Source: Chloroflexota bacterium (GTDB lineage: Bacteria; Chloroflexota; Anaerolineae; Anaerolineales; Villigracilaceae). From it: 64,000 nucleotides of DNA. The notes below the pieces were generated by a model. The model searched no databases, was not told the DNA's origin, and was given only the letters and a program-made list of their open reading frames with translations. Numbering within the stretch: position 1 is the stretch's first letter; each line of letters begins with the position of its first letter. Location of the stretch: positions 24,749 to 88,748 of the forward strand of contig JACAEM010000017.1 of NCBI GenBank assembly GCA_013388855.1, written 5' to 3'. The position numbers were made by a program, and so were the translations under genes. Positions 52,680-61,705 of this stretch are shown here, piece after piece.

Positions 52680-53777
52680 TCAATCTGATGGCGATGAGAC
52701 AACGGTTCGATTCTTCCCCGCCTCTTTTGCGGATTTCAAGGCGGCTTCTGCCTTGTCCATAAGCTGGTCGATGGTGATGCCATGAATCGGATAATGTACG
52801 ATCCCGATCGAGATCGTCGTCGGGTATAGCCAGCCTTCCGATGCATCCTGAACCGCGGCGCGCGCCCGATCACCGATCTTTACCGCAGTGACGATGTCTG
52901 TATCCGGAAGAATAATAACAAATTCGTCGCCGAACCGCCAGCGTCCAACGAAATCACCTGGGCGGATTACATTCATCAAAACCGCGCTGAGTTGAGCAAC
53001 AAGCGTATCCCCATCTGCATAACTGACCGTATTGTATTGTTTCAGGTTATCTCCATCGATCATGAGCAGGCTGAACTGTTTGTGGGTTGGACTGGATTCA
53101 GCAAGCGTCAGTTCAAGTTTTCGTCGGGTGGCTATGGCGTTGGGCAGATGCCCGACCGGGTCTGTGTAAGCCAGTCTGAATGTGACGTTTAACATGTATC
53201 CAAGTGAAAGGATTCGTTCCGCCATCAGTTCGATGGCGTGTATAGACTCGCCTTCCCTTCGTTCCAGATGCTTTTCCGCGAAAATACTGAACGGTTGCTG
53301 GGCATCCACCATTTCCATATACTCATTGAGGTTTTTCCAGACCAGTGCGGTGTTCAAAAGTCCAGGATCTGTGAAATGGATCACTGCCATGCGGACGACA
53401 GGTGTGGATAAGTCCAGTTGTCTGGCTTGGTGGTTTAACCGCTCGAATAAATTTCTCGCCCTGGTGTCATTCTCCTGGGTCGTTTTTCCTGTCAGAATGA
53501 TGACAAATGCATCCCCGGAAATACGATAGATATTGTTCCCCATCTCATCGCGGAGGGCGATCCCCAGCCAGCGCAAGAGTTGATCGCCGTGATCGTAGCC
53601 TCTGGTCCTGTTGACCATTCTGAGTTGATGGACATCGATACCAATGATGGTGAGGGGTGTCAGGTCCACGCGACCAAATTCAGCTTCGACCCTCTTTGCA
53701 AAACTTACCAGATTGAAACATCCGGTCAACAGGTCGATATCAGAGAATTGTGCTTGTAGATTTCTCTCTGTAGTCAT
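52680..53777 (-). CDS. protein with two GGDEF-type domains, the first degenerate
   Basis: 365 residues; start at 53777 after GGGAGGGAAG. Domain 1 (about 10-130) has the fold (DIDLLTGCFNLVSFAKRV) but SGDAF at the catalytic loop, so it is not expected to make c-di-GMP. Domain 2 (about 210-365) has DPVGHLPNAIATRRKLE and FGDEF, a near-consensus loop that may be active. There is no membrane helix or known sensor domain. It lies convergent to the large nucleotidase gene. Confidence 0.85.
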   Translation of the reverse strand: MTTERNLQAQFSDIDLLTGCFNLVSFAKRVEAEFGRVDLTPLTIIGIDVHQLRMVNRTRGYDHGDQLLRWLGIALRDEMGNNIYRISGDAFVIILTGKTTQENDTRARNLFERLNHQARQLDLSTPVVRMAVIHFTDPGLLNTALVWKNLNEYMEMVDAQQPFSIFAEKHLERREGESIHAIELMAERILSLGYMLNVTFRLAYTDPVGHLPNAIATRRKLELTLAESSPTHKQFSLLMIDGDNLKQYNTVSYADGDTLVAQLSAVLMNVIRPGDFVGRWRFGDEFVIILPDTDIVTAVKIGDRARAAVQDASEGWLYPTTISIGIVHYPIHGITIDQLMDKAEAALKSAKEAGKNRTVVSSPSD

Positions 53778-53860
53778 CTTCCCTCCCGGGTTGATTATAG
53801 CTTGCACCGCTTCGAACGCGATGGATATTGGAACCAGTTAGTGAAATTATCTGATATGAG

Positions 53861-54028
53861 TTATTTTCTTCTCAGCCTCAGCCAGCGGCCACCCAACATG
53901 AGCGAGAGTAGCACAAAAACAATTGCAACCCATGTAAAGGCGGTGTTGTCTGTTGCCAGACCAATGACGAGAAACGCCATGCCGAGGATGAGAAATACAC
54001 TGGATGCTTTTCGTCTGTTCAACTTCAT
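53861..54028 (-). CDS. small two-helix membrane protein
   Basis: 55 residues (MKLNRRKASSVFLILGMAFL at the start) with AAGGAA before the ATG, two membrane helices and basic ends (GGRWLRLRRK). It resembles small inner-membrane proteins of unknown function. It stands alone upstream of the GGDEF gene on the same strand. Confidence 0.65.
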   Translation of the reverse strand: MKLNRRKASSVFLILGMAFLVIGLATDNTAFTWVAIVFVLLSLMLGGRWLRLRRK

Positions 54029-54375
54029 GGTTTTATTCCTTAATCTGATTTCCGGGTATGAGGCGGGGGTATCGAACAAGGCTACCGGATCATTGTGCAG
54101 ATAGTTTCAAAGATCATGTACGATGAGGGTCACGCGTCTGCCAAATAGGACGCCTATATCAGATGAGGACGGTTCAGACGGGGCCAGACTTGGATCATCA
54201 TGGGAATCGCTTTCGAATCGGCAAGCAGGATCAGAGTCGGAATCGAGGCGAGCGGGTGGGACCAAATTAGGCAGCTGGCAAGCAGATTGGGAGTGGCAAT
54301 TTCAAGCGGGTACATTGTTAATCCTTCGATAAAGATACTGTAACATTTTAATAGCAAAGGCCATACCCATGAGTG

Positions 54376-54404
54376 TTGACTATTGCAAATCGGATGATTA
54401 GAAT
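54376..54404 (+). promoter_or_regulatory. promoter of the second nucleotidase gene
   Basis: TTGACT (5/6) and TAGAAT (5/6) are separated by 17 bases, with a predicted start near 54411. Confidence 0.75.
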
Positions 54405-54484
54405 AAACTTGATATTGAATCACTGTCATCGACATATATGTTTGTGTAGACGACCCTTTAGTTTGTCTTTTTGAGAAAGGTGGT

Positions 54485-54546
54485 GGTGATGGGCGAAATA
54501 TGTAAGACTCGTAGTGGAGAGATCGCCAGGCATTTGCCCGTGCTGT
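54485..54546 (+). promoter_or_regulatory. conserved leader element, copy 2
   Basis: GGTGATGGGC (54485-54494) and GCATTTGCCCGTGCTGT (54530-54546) match copy 1 with one change in each block; block spacing is 45 against 49 bases. The sequence between the blocks differs. Confidence 0.5.
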
Positions 54547-54591
54547 GGTTGAGTCTATTTTCACGCTCATAACTAATAGAGGAGAGATGTT

Positions 54592-56961
54592 ATGAATGTT
54601 TTCTCGCATAAACGAGGCTGGGTAAGCCGTATGGTATTCCCGCTTCGTTTATTTTCGATTCTGTTGATTATTTCACTTTTGTTGCCTGCGCAAATATCGG
54701 CCCAGGCAACCTACCCGGCGGGGGTGAGCCTGCTGGATGATTTCAACCGCCCCGACGGAGCCTTTGGTGGAAATTGGTCTGGTAATAGAATTTTGTACCG
54801 TATCTCTGCCAACCAGTTGGTCGTTCGTAGCAATGGCGCAAATTCTGATGTGTATTGGAAGGATGCCTTTGGCCCTGATCAGGAAGTTTTTGTCAAATTT
54901 GCCAAAGTGAATGCGAATGCCACCGAGCAAGACCTTTTGCTCAAATCGCAGAGCAACAGGACTTGGGGGAATGGTGTAATCGAAGTTCAGTATAATGCCA
55001 GGAAACGCGTTGTACAGGTATGGACATGGGAATGGCCCAAGAGATGGGTGAAGCATGGCGAGGACATCCCTGCTACATTTATCGACGGCGATATCTTCAG
55101 GGCGCGGGCGCTTGCGAATGGTTTTGTCGAGGTCTACCAGAATGATACCCTGTTGGGGGCGCGGGATATCACTTCCTGGAAATATTATGACAAGGGAGGA
55201 TATGTAGGGTTATGGTTTATCGGCGCAAGGGGCGCCATGTTGGATGACTTTGGCGGCGGTACGCTTCTCGACCCCCCATATCAACTTGTCCAACTCCAGT
55301 TGCTGGCATTCAATGACTATCACGGCTATCTCGAATCGAATTCAAATCCGGGCCCTGGTAATGTAGGAAGCGACCCGGCGGGCGGTGGGGAGTATCTCTC
55401 CGCAAAACTTAGTCAACTGCGTGCCGGACATGAAAACAGCCTCACGGTTGCGGCGGGTGACCTGATCGGCGGTTCGCCTTTCCTCTCCGGTCTCTTCCAT
55501 GACGAGCCGTCGGTCGAGACATTGAATGCCATGGGACTTGATGTATCAAGCGTCGGCAACCATGAATTCGATGAGGGCGTCATCGAATTGCTCCGCATGC
55601 AGAATGGCGGTTGTCACCCTGTGGATGGCTGTTATTTCCCGTCAGAACCGTATCCGGGCGCCGATTTTCAGTGGCTTGCCGCTAATGTTGTGAACGATAC
55701 AACGGGCGAAACTGCACTGCCGCCATACTGGATCAAGGAAATCGACGGCGTGAATGTGGCGTTCATCGGGATGACCCTTGAAAGCACCGACACGCTTGTC
55801 GCTCAGGCTGGTATCAACGGCTGGTCCTTCCTTGACGAGGTGGAGACTGCGAACGCGCTTGTTCCAGTTTTGCAGGGGCAGGGTGTGGATGCCATCATCG
55901 TACTGTTGCACGAGGGTGGGTCCCAGACGCCTCCTCCGGGAGCTGTCAATGCCTGTGTCGGTATCAGCGGACCTATTGTCCAGATTGCCAGTGAACTCGA
56001 TCCCGCCATTGACGCAGTGATTACAGGTCACACCCACCTGCCTTACAATTGTTTGCTCACAGACCCCGCCGGGAATCCCCGCATTGTCACAAGTGCCTAC
56101 TCGTTTGGTCGCGTGGTGTCGGAGCTCAACCTTGTTCTCGACAGGCGTACCAACGATGTGCGCCGTGACCTCAGCACGGCGGTCAACCATGCCGTCATCC
56201 GCGCGCAGCTCACGCCTGATGCGGTGATTACCGGCATCATCAACAAGTGGAAAGTACTTGCCGACCCGATTGGCAGACGCGAGGTCGGCATGATCACGGG
56301 TGATATCCGACGCGCGTTCATCGGTTCATCGGAGGATCGAGGCTCGGAATCCAATGCCGGGAACATGATCGCTGACGCTCAACTGTGGGCGACTCAGGTC
56401 AATGGTGCGCAGATCGCATTTATGAATCCCGGTGGTATCCGTTCCGATCTGGTCTACGCCAAATCGGGCACCGAGGCGGTGGACGGCATTGTAACATATG
56501 CCGAGGCGTTCACGTTCCAGCCATTCAGCAATATCCTGATGACTATCCCGATGACTGGCGCCCAGGTCGAAGCCGTGCTTCGGGAGCAGTGCCAGCCAGC
56601 TGGCTCCAGCCGTCCGTTCTTGCATTTGGGTGTGTCGAATGGGTTCACCTACGACCTTTCGAAGACATTCGGTTTGGTGGATCATGACAACAATCCCACT
56701 ACCGCACCCGTCAATTCATGTACTTCCATCTCTGTCACGAATATCATGCTGAACGGCGTTCCGCTTGACCCGGCGGCAACCTATTATGTGACGGTCAACA
56801 ACTTCCTTGCGGATGGGGGCGATAATTTCACCACCTTCCGGCAGGTTGACCCTGCCCTGCGTATCGGCGGTGGCATCGACCTTGATGAGCTCAATCGCTA
56901 TCTAAGTTCTGAAGGTCCGATCGACCCGCCGGGAACAGATCGGGTGAACGAATTGCCTTAA
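54592..56961 (+). CDS. secreted UshA-type 5'-nucleotidase with N-terminal beta-sandwich
   Basis: 789 residues. Signal peptide (LFSILLIISLLLPAQISAQA), then a ~190-residue LamG/concanavalin-like domain (LLDDFNRPDGAFGGNWSGNR to YVGLWFIGARGAMLDDFGGG). The metallophosphatase domain has LLAFNDYHGYLESN, AAGDLIGGSPFL, GNHEFDEG and VITGHTHLPYN; the C-terminal domain has FMNPGGIRSDL and FQPFSNILMTIPMTGAQ. All metal and substrate motifs look intact. It would act outside the cell on nucleotides, and the sandwich domain may bind sugars or surfaces. Confidence 0.9.
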   Translation: MNVFSHKRGWVSRMVFPLRLFSILLIISLLLPAQISAQATYPAGVSLLDDFNRPDGAFGGNWSGNRILYRISANQLVVRSNGANSDVYWKDAFGPDQEVFVKFAKVNANATEQDLLLKSQSNRTWGNGVIEVQYNARKRVVQVWTWEWPKRWVKHGEDIPATFIDGDIFRARALANGFVEVYQNDTLLGARDITSWKYYDKGGYVGLWFIGARGAMLDDFGGGTLLDPPYQLVQLQLLAFNDYHGYLESNSNPGPGNVGSDPAGGGEYLSAKLSQLRAGHENSLTVAAGDLIGGSPFLSGLFHDEPSVETLNAMGLDVSSVGNHEFDEGVIELLRMQNGGCHPVDGCYFPSEPYPGADFQWLAANVVNDTTGETALPPYWIKEIDGVNVAFIGMTLESTDTLVAQAGINGWSFLDEVETANALVPVLQGQGVDAIIVLLHEGGSQTPPPGAVNACVGISGPIVQIASELDPAIDAVITGHTHLPYNCLLTDPAGNPRIVTSAYSFGRVVSELNLVLDRRTNDVRRDLSTAVNHAVIRAQLTPDAVITGIINKWKVLADPIGRREVGMITGDIRRAFIGSSEDRGSESNAGNMIADAQLWATQVNGAQIAFMNPGGIRSDLVYAKSGTEAVDGIVTYAEAFTFQPFSNILMTIPMTGAQVEAVLREQCQPAGSSRPFLHLGVSNGFTYDLSKTFGLVDHDNNPTTAPVNSCTSISVTNIMLNGVPLDPAATYYVTVNNFLADGGDNFTTFRQVDPALRIGGGIDLDELNRYLSSEGPIDPPGTDRVNELP

Positions 56962-56992
56962 GATCAATCTTCACGCAAGTAATACTAATGAA

Positions 56993-57021
56993 CGCATCCC
57001 CAACATGGGGATGCGTTTTTT
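56993..57021 (+). terminator. terminator of the second nucleotidase gene
   Basis: CGCATCCCC and GGGGATGCG pair perfectly around AACAT, followed by TTTTTT. Confidence 0.93.
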
Positions 57022-57052
57022 GATCATTGGATCATTCTCGCCGGGGATATGT

Positions 57053-57802
57053 TCATGCGGCTGATTCCGCCTGCAGGGCGTCGCGACCGGCGCTGTATGC
57101 CTGAGCGTACAAGGCGTTAGTCACCAGCATCAGATAGGCTGAATAAGGGATCATCACGAAAGGGACGATGCATATCAGGATGAGGGTCATCAAGGCGATT
57201 TGCATTACAAGGACAAATGCAAACGATATTACGAAAGAAAGCGCATAGGCAAGCAGGAACTGTCCCAGCGCTTTTTGGAAGACCTGCCACCACTCCTTGA
57301 AATCAAAACCAGCCGAAAAGGAGCGTTTTGCTGCCACATGTGGGGCAACCGCGCTCAAGATGATCGAATAGGGCAGGGAAAGCAGAGAAAACAGCACGAA
57401 GAACATGGCCCCGGCGAACAAAAGGATTATCCCGATGGAACCGAGTGGGCGCGTACCCTCTTCTGCCAGCAGAAACATGGACATCAAGCCGCCGAAAATC
57501 GATGCCATGCCGCAGACCACGAGGAGAAGGAGTGGAAGCATCAGCACAAACTGGGCGCCGTATAACTTGACGCCGTCCACAAAGGTCTCTGACCAGTCAA
57601 TGTCCTGCCATGCGGGCATGGACGGATTTTTTCGTTCATCGATAATCTGGCGCATGACCTTCGCTGTGTATCCCATCAGGAGAAATGTCGGAAGCACGGG
57701 GATGATAAATGCTGCCAGCATGACCAGACAGGCAATCAGAAATTGTTTGCGCGCCTCCGCGTCACGCATGGGAAAAAGAAGGATGCCTTGAATGTTGTTC
57801 AC
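57053..57802 (-). CDS. DUF4013 family membrane protein
   Basis: 249 residues from GTG 57802, which follows AAGGAGG by eight bases. An amphipathic start (GILLFPMRDAEARKQFLIAC), about six membrane helices and MGYTAKVMRQIIDERKNPSMP match DUF4013, a family found in archaea and Chloroflexota. Its function is unknown. It lies alone between convergent and divergent neighbours. Confidence 0.8.
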   Translation of the reverse strand: MNNIQGILLFPMRDAEARKQFLIACLVMLAAFIIPVLPTFLLMGYTAKVMRQIIDERKNPSMPAWQDIDWSETFVDGVKLYGAQFVLMLPLLLLVVCGMASIFGGLMSMFLLAEEGTRPLGSIGIILLFAGAMFFVLFSLLSLPYSIILSAVAPHVAAKRSFSAGFDFKEWWQVFQKALGQFLLAYALSFVISFAFVLVMQIALMTLILICIVPFVMIPYSAYLMLVTNALYAQAYSAGRDALQAESAA

Positions 57803-57967
57803 AGTGATTGCCTCCTTGTGAGATTTGCGATGTTCATGGGTATTGTACATGGAATCGAGCAGTGTTGTACAATTGCTCTATCATGTCATTGCGAGAAGCC
57901 ATTCTGCTAGAACTGTTGAGATGGTATCGACGGGTAAGCACTGTCTTACAATAGTCATGAGTTCACT

Positions 57968-60130
57968 ATGTCCCTCTTTGCCATCAGCATCTTCCTTTCA
58001 GCTTTTCTCATCTTTCAAGTTCAGCCGATGATCGGCAAGTTCATCCTGCCATGGTTCGGCGGGACTCCGGCAGTCTGGTCCACGGTTATGTTGTTTTTCC
58101 AGGTGCTGCTCACGGGCGGATACGCGTATGCGTATTGGCTGATTGGTCACGTCTCCCAAAAGAGACAGCCGGTCGTTCACATCGCCCTGATCAGTTCCGC
58201 CGCGCTCCTGCTTGTTTTCCTCTCCTTCCTGTGGACATCGCCCATTACACCCGCCGCCAGTTGGAAACCTGTGGACGTAAGCACGCCGATCCTGGATATT
58301 TTCAAACTGCTCCTCGCCTCGGTTGGTTTGCCATATTTCATCCTCGCTTCGAATGGTCCGTTGATGCAGGCATGGTTCAGCCGCGTTCACCCGCAGCGCT
58401 CCTATGCGAGGTTGTATGCGCTCTCGAACGTCGGGTCATTGCTTGGGTTGTTGGCGTATCCGGTCTTCATCGAACCGACTCTCTCGTTGCGCTGGCAGGG
58501 ATGGGCTTGGGCGGCAGGCTTTTTGCTGTTCGGGGCTGTGGCAGGCTGGGTCGGCGTGAGAAGCGGACGTTCACCGGCTCACCCCACGCCGGTCACTGAA
58601 TCCGTTTCATCGACAGCGCGCCCGTCCTTCTCCCTGCTCTCGTTATGGATTGTCCTCAGTGCAACAGCATCCTTGTTCCTGTTATCGGTCACCAATCAGA
58701 TTTCGCAGGAGGTGGCGATCATTCCCTTCTTGTGGATTTTGCCGCTCACGCTGTATCTGCTCTCGTTCATCCTGACTTTCTCCGGAGAGCGCGGGTACAA
58801 TCGCAGGTTTTATTCGGCATTATTCGTGCTTTTCACCGCATTGACCTTGTTTGTGATGCTCAATGCCACCTCGCTACATGTGTACTGGCAGATCCTTGCC
58901 TATTGCCTGTTGCTGTTCAGTGCCTGTATGTTATGTCATGGAGAACTGTACCGTCTGCGCCCACCTGCCGGGCATTTGACTATGTTCTACCTGATGGTGT
59001 CGGTGGGCGGCGCCGTTGGGGGAATCTTCGTCAGCTTGATTGCGCCGGTCATCTTCACTGGTTATTGGGAGTTTTTTGTAGGGTTGGCGATGACGATTGC
59101 TATTTTGATGTCCTTGCGAGAGTCAAGACGCGAAGGCGTCGAAGTCCCGAAGCAATCTCCCAATAATGAGAGGATTGTTTCGACAGAAAAGCGCCATCTC
59201 GCACCGACATCGAGCGCAGCCCGCAGGGACAGTACGGCGCGTGCCCGTTTCATCTTTCTGACCTTTGTTCTCGTCACTGTCATGTTGGCGTTGATCGGTA
59301 CGTTCTTTTCTGGTTCGTTATTCTCCCGGCGGAATTTCTATGGCGTGATCCGGGTGCGCGTGGACGCGGTAGGAGAGCCGCCACAGCCTGCCTATTTGAT
59401 GTCGCACGGCATCACCGTGCATGGGCTGCAATTTATCGCCCCCGACTTGCGTGGCCAGCCGACGACCTATTATGTCCATGACAGCGGCGCGGGAGTAGCC
59501 ATCCTGAATCATCCACGATATGGGCAGGGATTGCGCGTGGGCATGCTCGGCGTGGGTGTGGGGACTCTGGCGGCATATGGTCAGATTGGGGACGTGTACC
59601 GGCTGTATGAGATTAACCCGGCGGTGATCGATCTGGCGGAAGGGTTGGGAGGTTACTTCTCGTTCGTGGCAGACAGCCAGGCAGAGGTGACGATGGTGCC
59701 TGGCGACGCGCGAATTTCGCTGGAACAGGAACTTGCCCGCGGCGTGAGGCAGAATTTCGATGTGTTGGTATTGGATACTTTCAGTAGTGACTCGATCCCC
59801 GTCCATCTGGTGACGAAGGAAGCTTTTGCCCTGTATCTTGATCATCTTGCACCGGATGGGATTATTGCCGCACATATCACGAACTTGCACCTTGATCTGC
59901 AACCGGTGTTCTGGCAACTGGCAAAGGAATATGGTTTGGATATGGTGCGCGTTGAGTATGGCGGCGATACGCGCGGCGGCTATGCCTCCCATTGGATTCT
60001 GCTTGCCCGTAATCCGGCGTTGTTATCGACGCGTGCTATTCAGGAGCGCGCCGTCGATCTGAGCAGGTATTCGACAACTCTTGCGTTGTGGACGGATGAT
60101 TACAGTAATCTGTTTCGAATATTAAAATAG
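57968..60130 (+). CDS. membrane-fused spermidine synthase-like protein
   Basis: 720 residues. Residues 1-440 hold about ten to twelve membrane helices (SAFLIFQVQPMIGKFILPWF at the start). The C-terminal ~230 residues form a spermidine-synthase-like Rossmann domain with GMLGVGVGTLAAYGQ, VYRLYEINPAV, VPGDARISLE and LVLDTFSSDSIPVHLVT. Polyamine synthase catalytic Asp motifs are partly changed, so the product may not be spermidine. Such fusions are common in bacteria, and most are uncharacterised. Confidence 0.85.
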   Translation: MSLFAISIFLSAFLIFQVQPMIGKFILPWFGGTPAVWSTVMLFFQVLLTGGYAYAYWLIGHVSQKRQPVVHIALISSAALLLVFLSFLWTSPITPAASWKPVDVSTPILDIFKLLLASVGLPYFILASNGPLMQAWFSRVHPQRSYARLYALSNVGSLLGLLAYPVFIEPTLSLRWQGWAWAAGFLLFGAVAGWVGVRSGRSPAHPTPVTESVSSTARPSFSLLSLWIVLSATASLFLLSVTNQISQEVAIIPFLWILPLTLYLLSFILTFSGERGYNRRFYSALFVLFTALTLFVMLNATSLHVYWQILAYCLLLFSACMLCHGELYRLRPPAGHLTMFYLMVSVGGAVGGIFVSLIAPVIFTGYWEFFVGLAMTIAILMSLRESRREGVEVPKQSPNNERIVSTEKRHLAPTSSAARRDSTARARFIFLTFVLVTVMLALIGTFFSGSLFSRRNFYGVIRVRVDAVGEPPQPAYLMSHGITVHGLQFIAPDLRGQPTTYYVHDSGAGVAILNHPRYGQGLRVGMLGVGVGTLAAYGQIGDVYRLYEINPAVIDLAEGLGGYFSFVADSQAEVTMVPGDARISLEQELARGVRQNFDVLVLDTFSSDSIPVHLVTKEAFALYLDHLAPDGIIAAHITNLHLDLQPVFWQLAKEYGLDMVRVEYGGDTRGGYASHWILLARNPALLSTRAIQERAVDLSRYSTTLALWTDDYSNLFRILK

Positions 60131-60131
60131 A

Positions 60132-60160
60132 CAGCTACCTTAAAAACGGTGGCTATTCTT
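60132..60160 (+). terminator. weak terminator after the fused synthase gene
   Basis: AGCTACC and GGTGGCT pair around an A-rich loop with one G-T pair, followed by ATTCTTATG. Support is modest. Confidence 0.4.
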
Positions 60161-60181
60161 ATGTCGTGCTTGAGGTGGTTT

Positions 60182-60820
60182 CTACAGCGCCACTCCCAGC
60201 ACTGCCACGAAATGGGCTCCGGCGGCCAGTATGACAAAGATGTGCCACATCTCATGAAAGCCGAAGATGCCCGGTTTGAAGTTGAAGATCTTCGTGATGT
60301 AAACGACAGCGCCGAGGGTATAGATCACGCCGCCTGCGATCAGCCAGCCTATGACCCATGCCGGTAGCGCGGCAAGCATCTGTCCAATGGCGGCGATGCA
60401 CAGCCAGCCCATGACAAGATAAATGCCCGCGTTCAACCAGCGCGGTGCACGGATGTAGAAGACTTTAACAACGATGCCGATGATCGCCAGCGACCAGATG
60501 ATGCTCAACATACCCCACTTCCAAAAGCCTTCGAAGGCATTAACGCAAAACGGGGTGTAAGTCCCGGCGATGAGCAGGTAAATGGCGGAGTGATCGATCT
60601 TGCGGAATATCTCCAGCGCCCTGTCTTTGACCCGCACCATGTGATAGGTAGCGCTGGCGGAAAACATGGCAATCAAACTGACACCGTAAATGCTCAACGA
60701 GATGACCTTGGCGGGCGTGCTCCACCCGACGATGAGCAGAGCGATCAAGCCGATCAGCGCCAGGGCGGCTCCAGCCCAATGAGTAAGACTGTTGACGGGT
60801 TCACGTAGTTTTTTGAGCAT
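60182..60820 (-). CDS. hemolysin III / PAQR family membrane protein
   Basis: 212 residues from ATG 60820 after AAAAAGGA. Seven membrane helices with family motifs REPVNSLTHWAGA, FSASATYHM, DHSAIYLLIAGTYTPF and a late FGFHEMWHIFVILAAGAHF. Bacterial members are membrane proteins with metal-binding His residues and possible lipid hydrolase activity; the original hemolytic activity is not general. Confidence 0.9.
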   Translation of the reverse strand: MLKKLREPVNSLTHWAGAALALIGLIALLIVGWSTPAKVISLSIYGVSLIAMFSASATYHMVRVKDRALEIFRKIDHSAIYLLIAGTYTPFCVNAFEGFWKWGMLSIIWSLAIIGIVVKVFYIRAPRWLNAGIYLVMGWLCIAAIGQMLAALPAWVIGWLIAGGVIYTLGAVVYITKIFNFKPGIFGFHEMWHIFVILAAGAHFVAVLGVAL

Positions 60821-60838
60821 CGATAATCCTTTTTCTGT

Positions 60839-60952
60839 TGTCATTGCAAAGACGAAGCCTGAAACAATTTTCCATGATACGGAATCGCCTGTTGAAGTAG
60901 ATCCCTATGCAAGCGGAAATTGCTTCAATGCTGCACAGGCCTCGCAATGACA
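60839..60952. repeat. 114-base TGTCATTGC inverted repeat
   Basis: The element begins TGTCATTGC and ends GCAATGACA, with inner pairs such as GACGAAGC/TGCTTC-like words. It fills the gap between two minus-strand genes. A left-end fragment of the same family (TGTCATTGCGAGAAGCC) lies at 57884-57900. Confidence 0.65.
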
Positions 60953-60954
60953 GA

Positions 60955-61650
60955 TTATAACTTTGTTGCTACCATGACAAATACAATGCTTGATCGTACA
61001 TCCAGTTCATGGACTTCCACCTGGAACCCGGCTTTGGCGAATGGTTCCTTCGTGCGTTCATGGATGATCTCGGAAAGGTTTGGCGGAGTTTGCCCGGTGA
61101 TTCGAAACAGCCACGCCATGAGCCGGTCCCAGAGTCCGCGTCCAGTGATGATTGCTCCGGGCAAAATAACGAATCTGCCTGTCTCTGTGAGCACACGATG
61201 TGCCTCGGTCAGTGTGGCAGGGTCGAAGATATACTCCGCAGGGAAGGTGGATACCACGGTGTCGAACGTGGAGTTGGAGAAGGGGAGTCCCTGCGCCAAT
61301 CCACGAACAATATTACCATGCGTATAAGCAAGTTGTTGGGTTTCAGACGCTTGCGAGCGGGCTTTCTTTGCTGAACGAAAACGCTCTTCACCGATTTGGC
61401 GTCTGGCAAGACATCCCATCTGTGAGGACTCGTCTATTCCAACGGCGGTCAAGCCGCGGCTGAGGAGGATTCGCTGCAAGTGACCGGGTCCATGACCGAC
61501 CTCGAGCACGCGAGTCCCTACGATGAATGGGACCACTTCTATAATCCAGTCTTTCCATCTGCCGAACGAAACAGTTGCCGCGATGACGTCGTATGCGAAG
61601 GCGAATGGATGGTAGAGCAGCCGGAAGAACACGCGCAGCAGGTTTCTCAT
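60955..61650 (-). CDS. class I SAM-dependent methyltransferase
   Basis: 231 residues from ATG 61650. Motif I VLEVGHGPGHLQRIL, a second acidic strand AVGIDESSQMGCLA, motif around GLAQGLPFSNSTFDTVVSTF, and LTEAHRVLTETGRFVILPGA mark a UbiE/methyltransf_11 fold. A C-terminal helix pair may touch the membrane. The substrate is unknown. No Shine-Dalgarno is visible; a hairpin ends nine bases upstream of the ATG. Confidence 0.85.
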   Translation of the reverse strand: MRNLLRVFFRLLYHPFAFAYDVIAATVSFGRWKDWIIEVVPFIVGTRVLEVGHGPGHLQRILLSRGLTAVGIDESSQMGCLARRQIGEERFRSAKKARSQASETQQLAYTHGNIVRGLAQGLPFSNSTFDTVVSTFPAEYIFDPATLTEAHRVLTETGRFVILPGAIITGRGLWDRLMAWLFRITGQTPPNLSEIIHERTKEPFAKAGFQVEVHELDVRSSIVFVMVATKL

Positions 61651-61658
61651 AAATGAAA

Positions 61659-61688
61659 CAAGGGTTTGACCTGTGAGCCAAACCCTTG
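61659..61688 (-). terminator. terminator between YtxH gene and methyltransferase gene
   Basis: CAAGGGTTTG and CAAACCCTTG pair perfectly around a 10-base loop; in the minus direction TTTCATTT follows. It lies directly before the methyltransferase start, so that gene would be read only by readthrough or from a start inside this site. Confidence 0.7.
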
Positions 61689-61705
61689 TCGTGTTCGCAG
61701 GGCTG

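Larger units (their letters stand above)
54029..54591 (+). other. 563-base intergenic region with promoter and leader of the second nucleotidase gene
   Basis: The first ~340 bases hold no gene that I can support; short frames on both strands lack protein character. The right part holds a good promoter at 54376-54404 and a ~180-base leader containing copy 2 of the two-block motif. Confidence 0.6.

Noticed and set aside
54154..54609. 151-codon minus-strand frame upstream of the second nucleotidase gene
   Set aside because: Its text is not protein-like and it covers the promoter and leader of the opposite gene.
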